A stretch of DNA of 64,000 bases from contig JBPOFA010000006.1 in assembly GCA_051251595.1 (NCBI GenBank), positions 124,001-188,000 of the forward strand, given 5' to 3'. How positions within the stretch are numbered: position 1 is the first letter of the stretch; every line of letters begins with the position of its first letter. The notes under the pieces were generated by a model. It ran no database searches. It was not told the DNA's origin and saw nothing but the letters and a program-made list of their open reading frames with translations. The translations under genes were made by a program, and so were the position numbers. This document shows positions 25,149-31,939 of this stretch, piece by piece. Origin of the DNA: NORP110 sp051251595. Lineage in GTDB: Bacteria; Pseudomonadota; Alphaproteobacteria; Rhodobacterales; Rhodobacteraceae.

Positions 25149-25536
25149 AGTCAAAATCACAATCGGCGGTCGTGAATTCGAAGTTGCCTGCCAGGATGGC
25201 GAAGAACATTATCTACATTCTGCGGCGTCCTATCTGGATGCAGAGGCGTCAGTGCTCAACAATCAAATCGGGCGCATGCCAGAAACGCGGATGTTGTTGA
25301 TGTCTGGTTTGATGTTGGCAGATAAGACGGCCGGCATCGAAGAGCATATCAAGTCGTTGGAAGAAAAACTGGCGACCCAGGAACGGCTGTTAGAGGAATT
25401 GCGCAACCGGCCAGAGCCAGAGGCGCAAACCGTTGAGGTTGCCGTTATTCCGAACTCCGTCGTTGACAGTATGGCCGAAATTGCCGCGCGCGCGGAATCC
25501 CTGGCCAATGCGATTGAAGAACAAGCTGCCAGCTAG
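25141..25536 (+). CDS. zapA: Cell division protein ZapA
   Basis: 131 residues. The N-terminal domain (VKITIGGREFEVACQDGEEHYL) is typical of ZapA, followed by a coiled coil (about 70-100) that mediates tetramer formation. ZapA cross-links FtsZ filaments. The extra 30 residues at the C-terminus (from PEPEAQTVEV) form a second predicted helix. No 6S RNA-like sequence is seen downstream, where it occurs in some proteobacteria; a terminator follows at once. Confidence 0.9.
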   Translation: MPEVKITIGGREFEVACQDGEEHYLHSAASYLDAEASVLNNQIGRMPETRMLLMSGLMLADKTAGIEEHIKSLEEKLATQERLLEELRNRPEPEAQTVEVAVIPNSVVDSMAEIAARAESLANAIEEQAAS

Positions 25537-25545
25537 GCACAAAAA

Positions 25546-25571
25546 AGGCCGCCAGACTGTTCTAGCGGCCT
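25546..25571. terminator. Terminator between zapA and grxD
   Basis: A 7-bp AGGCCGC/GCGGCCT stem extended by an inner AGA/TCT pairing. On the minus strand it is followed by six T residues, so it works best for the grxD operon. Confidence 0.8.
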
Positions 25572-25601
25572 CAAACGTTTGGTTCAGTTGGGGCTGTGGC
25601 C

Positions 25602-25967
25602 CTATTCTTGGTTCGCTTCGCGGATTTTAGCGGCCGCGTCTTTGTCGTATCCAACACCTTTGTCGTCAAACAGCTGGTCCAATTCGCCGGACAAGGTCAT
25701 TTCGGTGATGATATCGCAGCCGCCGACGAATTCACCTTTGACGTAAAGCTGTGGAACGGTCGGCCAATCGGAATAATCCTTGATACCTTGGCGCACGGCT
25801 TCGTCCGCAAGAACATTCACATCTTCATAGTCAACGCCCATGAAGTTCAACACACCGGCCACGCGCGATGAGAATCCGCATTGCGGCATGGATTTGGTGC
25901 CCTTCATAAACAGGACAACATCTTTTGAGGTTACGGTGTCTTTGATTTGGGTCTGTGCTTCGGTCAT
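25602..25967 (-). CDS. grxD: Monothiol glutaredoxin, CGFS type
   Basis: 121 residues. The active site CGFS (C30) with GTKSMPQCGFS and the glutathione-binding WPTVPQLYVKGEFVGGCDI are diagnostic. CGFS glutaredoxins carry [2Fe-2S] clusters and deliver them, often together with BolA-type proteins. A bolA gene lies two genes upstream in the same operon, with a membrane-anchored ORF between them, which supports a GrxD-BolA complex in iron-sulfur transfer. Confidence 0.95.
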   Translation of the reverse strand: MTEAQTQIKDTVTSKDVVLFMKGTKSMPQCGFSSRVAGVLNFMGVDYEDVNVLADEAVRQGIKDYSDWPTVPQLYVKGEFVGGCDIITEMTLSGELDQLFDDKGVGYDKDAAAKIREANQE

Positions 25968-26296
25968 TTCTTATCCTTTTCAGTCGGGCCAAATGCCGCA
26001 AGCCAACGACGCGCATAGTTGGCGTCATCTGCAAAAGGCTTTGGTTTCAAGTCTTTGTATTTCTGTTTTTGCTTCACTTCGCGGGTCGCATTGCCAAGCC
26101 CGCCACTGTTGTTGCGTCGGATCGTACTGTTAACGAGGTCATAGTCAATTTCCTCGGTGCCCAGCTCTCGGCTTTGTGCGTCATCGCGGTCAAAGTCGAT
26201 GCCAGCCGTAAGCGGGCGGTATTTCCCACGTTTGAGATAGGCCTCTATCAGGATGGCGATAATCACCGCCCCGACGATCCCCCCAAATATGAGCAT
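25964..26296 (-). CDS. Membrane-anchored hypothetical protein between bolA and grxD
   Basis: About 110 residues. One N-terminal membrane helix (LIFGGIVGAVIIAILIEAYL) is followed by a hydrophilic, charged tail ending KPFADDANYARRWLAAFGPTEKDKK. ATG 26296 is used; GTG at 26308 is an alternative that would sit two bases after the bolA stop. The stop overlaps the grxD start (ATGA). No family is recognised. Its place inside a bolA-grxD operon hints at a role near iron-sulfur delivery at the membrane, but that is inference from context only. Confidence 0.7.
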   Translation of the reverse strand: MLIFGGIVGAVIIAILIEAYLKRGKYRPLTAGIDFDRDDAQSRELGTEEIDYDLVNSTIRRNNSGGLGNATREVKQKQKYKDLKPKPFADDANYARRWLAAFGPTEKDKK

Positions 26297-26309
26297 GCCC
26301 AGTGACACG

Positions 26310-26552
26310 CTATGACGGGACTTTGGTGGTCAGGGCCAAAGCGTGCAATTCGCCATTTGGCCCATCCATTTTGCCCTTGAGGGCCGCGTAGACCGCACGT
26401 TGCTGTTGCACCCGGTTGAGGTTGCGAAAGCTTTCATCCGTGACCTCGGCGGCGTAGTGGTTGCCGTCGCCGGCCAGATCCGTGATTGCGATTTCCGCAT
26501 TTGGAAAGGTCTGCCGAATGAGATCTTCGATCTCGCGTGCTTGTATTGCCAT
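26310..26552 (-). CDS. bolA: BolA/IbaG family protein
   Basis: 80 residues, the short BolA form. IEDLIRQTFPNAEIAITDLAGDGNHY matches the family start and the conserved histidine region near the end is GELHALAL. BolA-type proteins bind [2Fe-2S] clusters together with CGFS glutaredoxins. First gene of the bolA-ORF-grxD unit. It is 78 bases downstream of purL. Confidence 0.9.
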   Translation of the reverse strand: MAIQAREIEDLIRQTFPNAEIAITDLAGDGNHYAAEVTDESFRNLNRVQQQRAVYAALKGKMDGPNGELHALALTTKVPS

Positions 26553-26630
26553 CTATGGAACTCCGTTTCTTACAAAAGATGTAGTGCGCGCATGCATCCC
26601 ACGCAAGTCCAGGCGGTTGTGTTCCTGAAT

Positions 26631-28790
26631 TCAGGCCACGCTTTTGGCAAAGCTGGTGCGGAACAAGGCAGAGAGGTCGCTAAGAGGGGCAGAAAATGAG
26701 CCAAAGGACACCTGATCGCCGCCAAACTTTCCGACAGAGCTTAACGGAACGCCTGCCTTTCCGGCGGCGACCATCAAGGCCTCTGCGGAATCAAAGTTAC
26801 AAGCGATCAGATAGCGGGCCTGATCTTCGGCAAACAGGAATGCGGAATCTTCGCTGTCCAGCGTCAGGCCAACACCAGCGGTTTCAGCCATTTCAAAGGC
26901 CGCCAGCGCCAAACCACCATCGGATAAATCAGAGGCCGTGGCGATCAACGCGCGGTTCTCGCGCAGGAAGTCGCCGTTGTTTCTTTCGGCTTCCAGATCC
27001 ACATGCGGCGCGTCGCCATCTTCGCGTTTGAATACCTCTGCCAGCAGGGCGGATTGCCCCAGATGCCCGGTTGTTTCCCCGATCAACAGGGCCACATGGC
27101 CATCGCGCACGGTGCCTGCGATCAGGTCCTCTGCGTCTTGAATAAGACCAACAGCCCCGATGGTCGGGGTCGGCAAGATGCCTTCGCCGTCAGTTTCATT
27201 GTAAAGTGACACGTTGCCGGACACGACAGGCATATCCAGGGCCGTAACTGCGGCACTGATGCCTTTGATCGCGCCGACGAACTGGCCCATGATCTCTGGC
27301 TTTTCGGGGTTTCCGAAATTCATGTTGTCGGTTGTGGCCAAAGGTTTTGCGCCCACGGCTGTCAGGTTGCGATACGCTTCTGCAACGGCTTGTTTGCCGC
27401 CTTCAAACGGGTTCGCTTTGACATAGCGCGGGGTCACGTCAGAGGTGAAGGCCAGCATTTTGCCTGTGCCATGCACCCGCACAACACCCGCCCCAAGGCC
27501 GGGCACGCGCACGGTATCGGCCATGACTTGGGTGTCATACTGTTCGTAAACCCATTGTTTGGCCGCGTAGTTCGGTGAGGACAGCAACGCCTTCAGCCCG
27601 TCGATTGGATCAACGGCTGGAACGGGCGACATTTCGTCGATGGCCGGGGTTTCCACCCAGGGGCGGTCATATTCCGGGGCAGAGCCGGCAAGCCGCGCCA
27701 AAGGCAAATCCGCCATCATGACGCCGTTCAGTAGGACCTCGAACCGGTCTTCGGCAATGGTTTCGCCGACAATAGCAAAGTCGAGATCCCATTTTTCGAA
27801 CACGGCTTTTGCCTCTGCTTCCAGTTCTGGTTTCAGAACCATCAGCATGCGTTCCTGGGATTCAGACAGCATCATTTCATAGGCGGTCATGTTTTCTTCG
27901 CGCACAGGCACGTCTTCCAGGTTCAGACGAATGCCCAAACCGCCCTTGTCGCCCATTTCCACGGCGGAACAGGTCAGCCCGGCCGCGCCCATATCCTGAA
28001 TAGAGATCACAGCGCCGGTGGCCATCAATTCAAGCGTGGCTTCCATCAGGCGTTTCTCGGTGAACGGGTCCCCAACCTGAACTGTAGGGCGTTTTTCTTC
28101 GATCGTGTCGTCAAATTCGGCAGAGGCCATGGTCGCGCCGCCAACGCCATCGCGCCCGGTTTTGGCCCCAAGATACACCACGGGCATGCCAATACCTGAG
28201 GCCGCCGAATAAAAGATCTTGTCCGTGTCGGCCAAACCGGCGGCAAAGGCATTCACCAGACAGTTGCCGTTATACGCCGCATGAAAGCGAACCTCGCCCC
28301 CAACCGTTGGAACGCCAAAACAGTTGCCATAACCGCCAACGCCCGCAACGACGCCGTTCACCAGCTGTTGCGTCTTTGGGTGGTCGGGTTCCCCGAAGCT
28401 GAGAGAGTTCATTGCCGCGATTGGCCGCGCACCCATGGTGAAGACATCGCGCAAAATGCCGCCAACACCCGTGGCCGCGCCTTGATAGGGTTCAATGTAG
28501 GACGGGTGATTGTGGCTTTCCATTTTGAAAACCACGCATTGGCCATCGCCAATATCAACGATCCCTGCATTCTCTCCCGGACCGCAAATAACCTGAGGCC
28601 CCTCGGTGGGAAGGGTGCGCAACCACTTTTTCGAAGACTTGTAGGAACAATGTTCGTTCCACATGGCTGAAAATATGCCAAGCTCTGTATAAGTGGGCTG
28701 GCGATTCAATTGCCGAATGATTTCGTCGAATTCGTCAGTTGATAGACCATGTGCGGCAATCAGGTCTTCGGTGATTTCCGGTTCCTGCAT
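26631..28790 (-). CDS. purL: Phosphoribosylformylglycinamidine synthase subunit PurL
   Basis: 719 residues, the small PurL form that works with separate PurS and PurQ proteins, neither of which is encoded beside it. The ATP-dependent amidation makes FGAM, step four of purine synthesis. Recognised parts: SEHCSYKSS-type motif (WNEHCSYKSSKKWL, about residues 44-57), PGENAGIVDIGD, the GGxxR region and the two AIRS-like repeats. Complete, with no sign of damage. Confidence 0.96.
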   Translation of the reverse strand: MQEPEITEDLIAAHGLSTDEFDEIIRQLNRQPTYTELGIFSAMWNEHCSYKSSKKWLRTLPTEGPQVICGPGENAGIVDIGDGQCVVFKMESHNHPSYIEPYQGAATGVGGILRDVFTMGARPIAAMNSLSFGEPDHPKTQQLVNGVVAGVGGYGNCFGVPTVGGEVRFHAAYNGNCLVNAFAAGLADTDKIFYSAASGIGMPVVYLGAKTGRDGVGGATMASAEFDDTIEEKRPTVQVGDPFTEKRLMEATLELMATGAVISIQDMGAAGLTCSAVEMGDKGGLGIRLNLEDVPVREENMTAYEMMLSESQERMLMVLKPELEAEAKAVFEKWDLDFAIVGETIAEDRFEVLLNGVMMADLPLARLAGSAPEYDRPWVETPAIDEMSPVPAVDPIDGLKALLSSPNYAAKQWVYEQYDTQVMADTVRVPGLGAGVVRVHGTGKMLAFTSDVTPRYVKANPFEGGKQAVAEAYRNLTAVGAKPLATTDNMNFGNPEKPEIMGQFVGAIKGISAAVTALDMPVVSGNVSLYNETDGEGILPTPTIGAVGLIQDAEDLIAGTVRDGHVALLIGETTGHLGQSALLAEVFKREDGDAPHVDLEAERNNGDFLRENRALIATASDLSDGGLALAAFEMAETAGVGLTLDSEDSAFLFAEDQARYLIACNFDSAEALMVAAGKAGVPLSSVGKFGGDQVSFGSFSAPLSDLSALFRTSFAKSVA

Positions 28791-28887
28791 TTTCGTCCCC
28801 CGAGGCTAAGTTGCGCACGTCATAAGCTATGAAACACTTGTGTAAAACCCGCGATAGAAACCCAATTCGCTTTTTTTTTCGTGGCGA

Positions 28888-28914
28888 TGTCGAAATGAGA
28901 AGGGCCCGAACGTC
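28888..28914 (+). promoter_or_regulatory. Candidate ECF42 autoregulated promoter
   Basis: TGTCGA (28888-28893), 17 bases, CGTC (28911-28914). From memory, ECF42 sigma factors use TGTCGA at -35 and CG[AT]C at -10. The pair stands 141 bases before the DGPF gene of a DGPF-ECF42 operon. The match is exact but short, so chance is possible. The surrounding 28791-29055 region has no other feature besides a T-run at 28871-28879. Confidence 0.55.
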
Positions 28915-29055
28915 TTATAAGTACCGAAACGCAATAAAGGCCAAAGGATCAAAGTGCTGATGACCCAATTTACGCGAAAAACCAGCGCCCCGGTTTTGGG
29001 TTTTGATCCGGCCTATGCAATCGGCTTAATGTAAAAACAGTGAAAGGACAGAGAT

Positions 29056-29412
29056 ATGCAATTCATGGCATTGATTTACTCAGAAGACGGTACCGGACCG
29101 CAGCCTGATTCCCCGGAATTTGGGGCGTTCATGGGCGCCTACATGGCCTTTGGCGAAACGCTAAAGAAAGACGGGGCTTGGATTGCCGGTGACGCATTGC
29201 AGGGGGTCGAAACGGCCACCAGTGTGCGCATTCGCAATGGCAAGACCGAAACCATGGATGGCCCCTTCGCCGAAACCAAGGAACGGCTGGGCGGGTATTA
29301 TCTGTTCGATTGTCCCGATCTTGACGCCGCGCTGAAATATGCCGCGATGATCCCGACGGCCACTTATGGCACCATCGAGGTGCGTCCTGTGATGATCCTC
29401 GACAACGTCTGA
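29056..29412 (+). CDS. YciI/DGPF-domain protein, ECF42 partner
   Basis: 118 residues, YCII-related fold. The name-giving motif DGPFAETKE occurs at about residues 73-81, and the start MQFMALIYSEDG is typical. DGPF genes are the constant neighbours of ECF41/42-like sigma factors; their biochemical role is not settled. GGACAGAG precedes ATG 29056. The stop TGA shares one base with the ATG of the sigma factor (TGATG), so translation is coupled. Confidence 0.9.
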   Translation: MQFMALIYSEDGTGPQPDSPEFGAFMGAYMAFGETLKKDGAWIAGDALQGVETATSVRIRNGKTETMDGPFAETKERLGGYYLFDCPDLDAALKYAAMIPTATYGTIEVRPVMILDNV

Positions 29413-30656
29413 TGACGACGGCCCCCGATCTGAATGCCGCATTGGCGAATGTCATGCGCGACGATCGGGGGCGGTTGCTCTCGGCGTTGATTTCCGCCCT
29501 TGGAAGCTTTGAGCTGGCAGAAGATGCGCTGTCGGATGCGATAGAATCCGCGGTAGTGCATTGGGGCCGCAACGGTCTTCCGGACAATCCAACAGGGTGG
29601 TTGCTGAAAGTTGCCCGGCGCAAAGCAATTGATCGGATCAGGCGGCAAAACCGTCTTCGCGACCGCATGCCCGACATTGCCCATTTGGCAGAGATGGATG
29701 AGATGGACGCAAATGAACCCAGACCCGATATTCCCGACGAACGGTTGCGTCTGATCTTTACCTGTTGCCATCCCGCATTGGAACAAAAGACCAGCGTGGC
29801 GTTGACCCTGCGCACGCTTGGTGGGCTGACCACAGCCGAGGTCGCCGCAGCCTTTTTGGACGCTGAAACGACAATGGGACAGCGTCTGTCGCGTGCTAGA
29901 AAGAAGATCTCAAAGGCCGGTATCCCCTATGAAACGCCGGGGCCAGAGCATTGGGCAGAACGGTTGAATGCCGTTTTGGCGGTGATCTATTTGATCTTTA
30001 ATGCAGGGTATTCGGCCTCTTCCGGGGTGGCCCCCGTGCGGGTCGATTTGTGTGAAGAGGCGATTTTTCTGGCACGTTTGTTGGATGGCTTGCAGCCGAA
30101 TGAGCCCGAAATCCAAGGTCTCTTGGCGCTGCTGCTGACCACGCATGCCCGGCGGGCGGCGCGTTTGGGCGCTGCGGGGGCCTCTGTGCCGCTTGAGTCG
30201 CAGGATCGTGGGGGCTGGGATGTGGCGATGATGGCAGAGGGGCGCGAAGTCCTGGAACGTGCGGTGGCGCAGGCAAAGCCCGGACCTTACCAGATCAAGG
30301 CCGCCATCGGCGCGCTTCACGTAGCGCCTTCGCCGGGTGAGGCGCCGGACTGGCCGCAGATTGTTTTACTCTATGACAGTTTGTTGCGATTTGAGCCGAC
30401 CCCCGTTGTGGCTTTGAACCGGGCCGTTGCGCGCGCTGAAAGCGGGGAGTTGGAGGCAGCGCTGGCGGAGATGGAAGCCCTGGCGGATGCCTTGCCCGAC
30501 TATCAACCGTATTTCGCAGCGCGCGGGGAATATTTGGCGCAAGCAGGGCAGGTCGCCGCCGCCCGCGCGGCATTGGATCGCGCAATCAACCTGTCAGGAA
30601 ATGAGGCAGATAAAGCATTTCTGCGCAATCGGCTGGACCGTCTTCGTGTGAATTAG
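29412..30656 (+). CDS. ECF42-type RNA polymerase sigma factor
   Basis: 414 residues, far longer than ordinary ECF sigma factors. The sigma-2 region (to about residue 85, including LLKVARRKAIDRIRR) and sigma-4 region (about 115-170, LTTAEVAAAFLDAETTMGQRLSRARKKI) are followed by a 240-residue C-terminal extension with tetratricopeptide-like helices (FEPTPVVALNRAVARAESGELEAAL in part). This architecture and the coupled DGPF gene define group ECF42. The extension is thought to be required for activity, and these systems have no classical anti-sigma factor; none is present here. The upstream TGTCGA-CGTC pair suggests autoregulation. The inducing signal is unknown. Confidence 0.9.
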   Translation: MTTAPDLNAALANVMRDDRGRLLSALISALGSFELAEDALSDAIESAVVHWGRNGLPDNPTGWLLKVARRKAIDRIRRQNRLRDRMPDIAHLAEMDEMDANEPRPDIPDERLRLIFTCCHPALEQKTSVALTLRTLGGLTTAEVAAAFLDAETTMGQRLSRARKKISKAGIPYETPGPEHWAERLNAVLAVIYLIFNAGYSASSGVAPVRVDLCEEAIFLARLLDGLQPNEPEIQGLLALLLTTHARRAARLGAAGASVPLESQDRGGWDVAMMAEGREVLERAVAQAKPGPYQIKAAIGALHVAPSPGEAPDWPQIVLLYDSLLRFEPTPVVALNRAVARAESGELEAALAEMEALADALPDYQPYFAARGEYLAQAGQVAAARAALDRAINLSGNEADKAFLRNRLDRLRVN

Positions 30657-30720
30657 GGGCAGCGGTTTTCAACCCTCATGCATTTTTTGCAAGGCAAGCA
30701 GGAAATTGGTCAAAAAAAAT

Positions 30721-30741
30721 GGCCGGGCGCGAAGCCCGGCC
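30721..30741 (-). terminator. Terminator at end of LysR 3' UTR
   Basis: GGCCGGGC/GCCCGGCC stem (8 bp) with a five-base loop. On the minus strand it is followed by A and then eight T residues (30719-30712), a strong intrinsic terminator. It lies about 140 bases past the LysR stop. On the plus strand there is no T-run, so it does not serve the sigma factor gene. Confidence 0.8.
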
Positions 30742-30883
30742 AAGTCCAACAGGGAGGTGATGCCAGTAAGAGTTGCCTCAATTACCGGCTTCGAGATTGA
30801 TTTAGGGGCAGTTTGAAAACCTTTCAAGACTAAACCCGGATTGTTCGCGCATTTCCGCTATGCGTTTTTTGCATAGCTTGGGT

Positions 30884-31789
30884 TTACTGGATTTCTCTTT
30901 CGCGCTGAGACTTACGGTGGATCGCAATCTCATCCATGATAAATTCACGGAACGCCGCAATCCGTTTGGATTGTCGCAGCTCTTCGGGATAGGCAAGAAA
31001 AACCGGAACCTCGCTTGATTCAAAGTCAGGCAAGACCCGCACAAGCTTGTCCGAAATCTCCGTCACGTAATCGGGCAGCATGCCGATGCCCAGATCGCTC
31101 AGCACCGCTTGCAAGACCCCGAAATAGTTGTTCACCGTCAGAATGGACGGGATGTTGTGGGTCATCAGCTCTTGCACCATTTTCGCACCAGCCGCGACCT
31201 GGGCCGCATTGGCGTTTTGACAGATGAGCCTGTGATTGGCCAAATCATCCATCACGGCTGGGGTGCCGTTCTTATCAAGGTTTTCCTGTGTTGAATATAA
31301 CCGCATGCGTACAGACATCAGACGCCGGCGGATCAGGTCCGCCTGGCTGGGTTCTTTCATGCGGATCGCAACATCGGCCTCGCGCATCGGGAGATCCAGA
31401 ACGCTTTCTTCCAGCATCAGGTCAATTTTCAGATCTGGGTATTTTTCGTAAAGCTTCGGCAGGCGCGGCGCCATCCACAAAGAGCCGAACGCAATCGTCG
31501 TGGTGACGCGCAATTCGCCGAACACCTCTTCTTCGCTGTCGCGGATGCGGGCAGAGGCGGCGTCGAGGCGTTTTGACATCGCTTGTGTCGCGTCAAACAG
31601 CAGCTCTCCTTGCTCTGTCAGGATCAATCCACGGGCGTGGCGGTGAAACAGTGTCGTGTTCAGGCTTTCTTCGAGCGAACGCACCTGACGGGACACGGCA
31701 GATTGCGACAAATGCAGTGCATCGCCCGCATGTGTCAGGCTGCCCGCATCTGCGACTGCATGAAATATCCGCAGCTTATCCCAATCCAT
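30884..31789 (-). CDS. LysR family transcriptional regulator
   Basis: 301 residues. The winged helix-turn-helix at about 1-60 (MDWDKLRIFHAVADAGSLT, then LHLSQSAVSRQVRSLEESL) and a type-2 periplasmic-binding-like effector domain from about 90. It is divergent from the indolepyruvate oxidoreductase gene with a 150-base shared region containing an inverted repeat, so it may regulate that gene. The co-inducer is unknown. It looks intact, with a 140-base 3' UTR that ends in a strong terminator. Confidence 0.9.
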   Translation of the reverse strand: MDWDKLRIFHAVADAGSLTHAGDALHLSQSAVSRQVRSLEESLNTTLFHRHARGLILTEQGELLFDATQAMSKRLDAASARIRDSEEEVFGELRVTTTIAFGSLWMAPRLPKLYEKYPDLKIDLMLEESVLDLPMREADVAIRMKEPSQADLIRRRLMSVRMRLYSTQENLDKNGTPAVMDDLANHRLICQNANAAQVAAGAKMVQELMTHNIPSILTVNNYFGVLQAVLSDLGIGMLPDYVTEISDKLVRVLPDFESSEVPVFLAYPEELRQSKRIAAFREFIMDEIAIHRKSQREREIQ

Positions 31790-31817
31790 TTTTAACCTAA
31801 CCTTGTTTCGCGCGAGA

Positions 31818-31853
31818 ATTTTAACCAGAGTTAGCGTTAAGTAGGGGTTAAAT
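31818..31853. promoter_or_regulatory. Inverted repeat in LysR-iorAB divergent region
   Basis: ATTTTAACC (31818-31826) and GGTTAAAT (31846-31853) form an imperfect inverted repeat. An additional TTAACC lies nearer the LysR start. The position between the divergent genes fits a LysR-type operator, but the arms are A/T rich and short. Confidence 0.35.
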
Positions 31854-31939
31854 CAAATGATCAGATGCGGGAAACCGCGATCTGGGCGATAAATTGTGAC
31901 CTCTGCCACAGGGATGCCGAATACGGGACGGGACGTTTG

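Noticed and set aside
28871..28879. T-run before the ECF42 promoter as a purL-side terminator
   Set aside because: No stem precedes it on either strand, and it lies upstream of the purL start.
30760..30816. 18-codon plus-strand ORF after AGGGAGGTG
   Set aside because: Ribosome site is only two bases from the ATG and the ORF lies in the LysR 3' UTR; better read as the complement of a CCUCCC segment.
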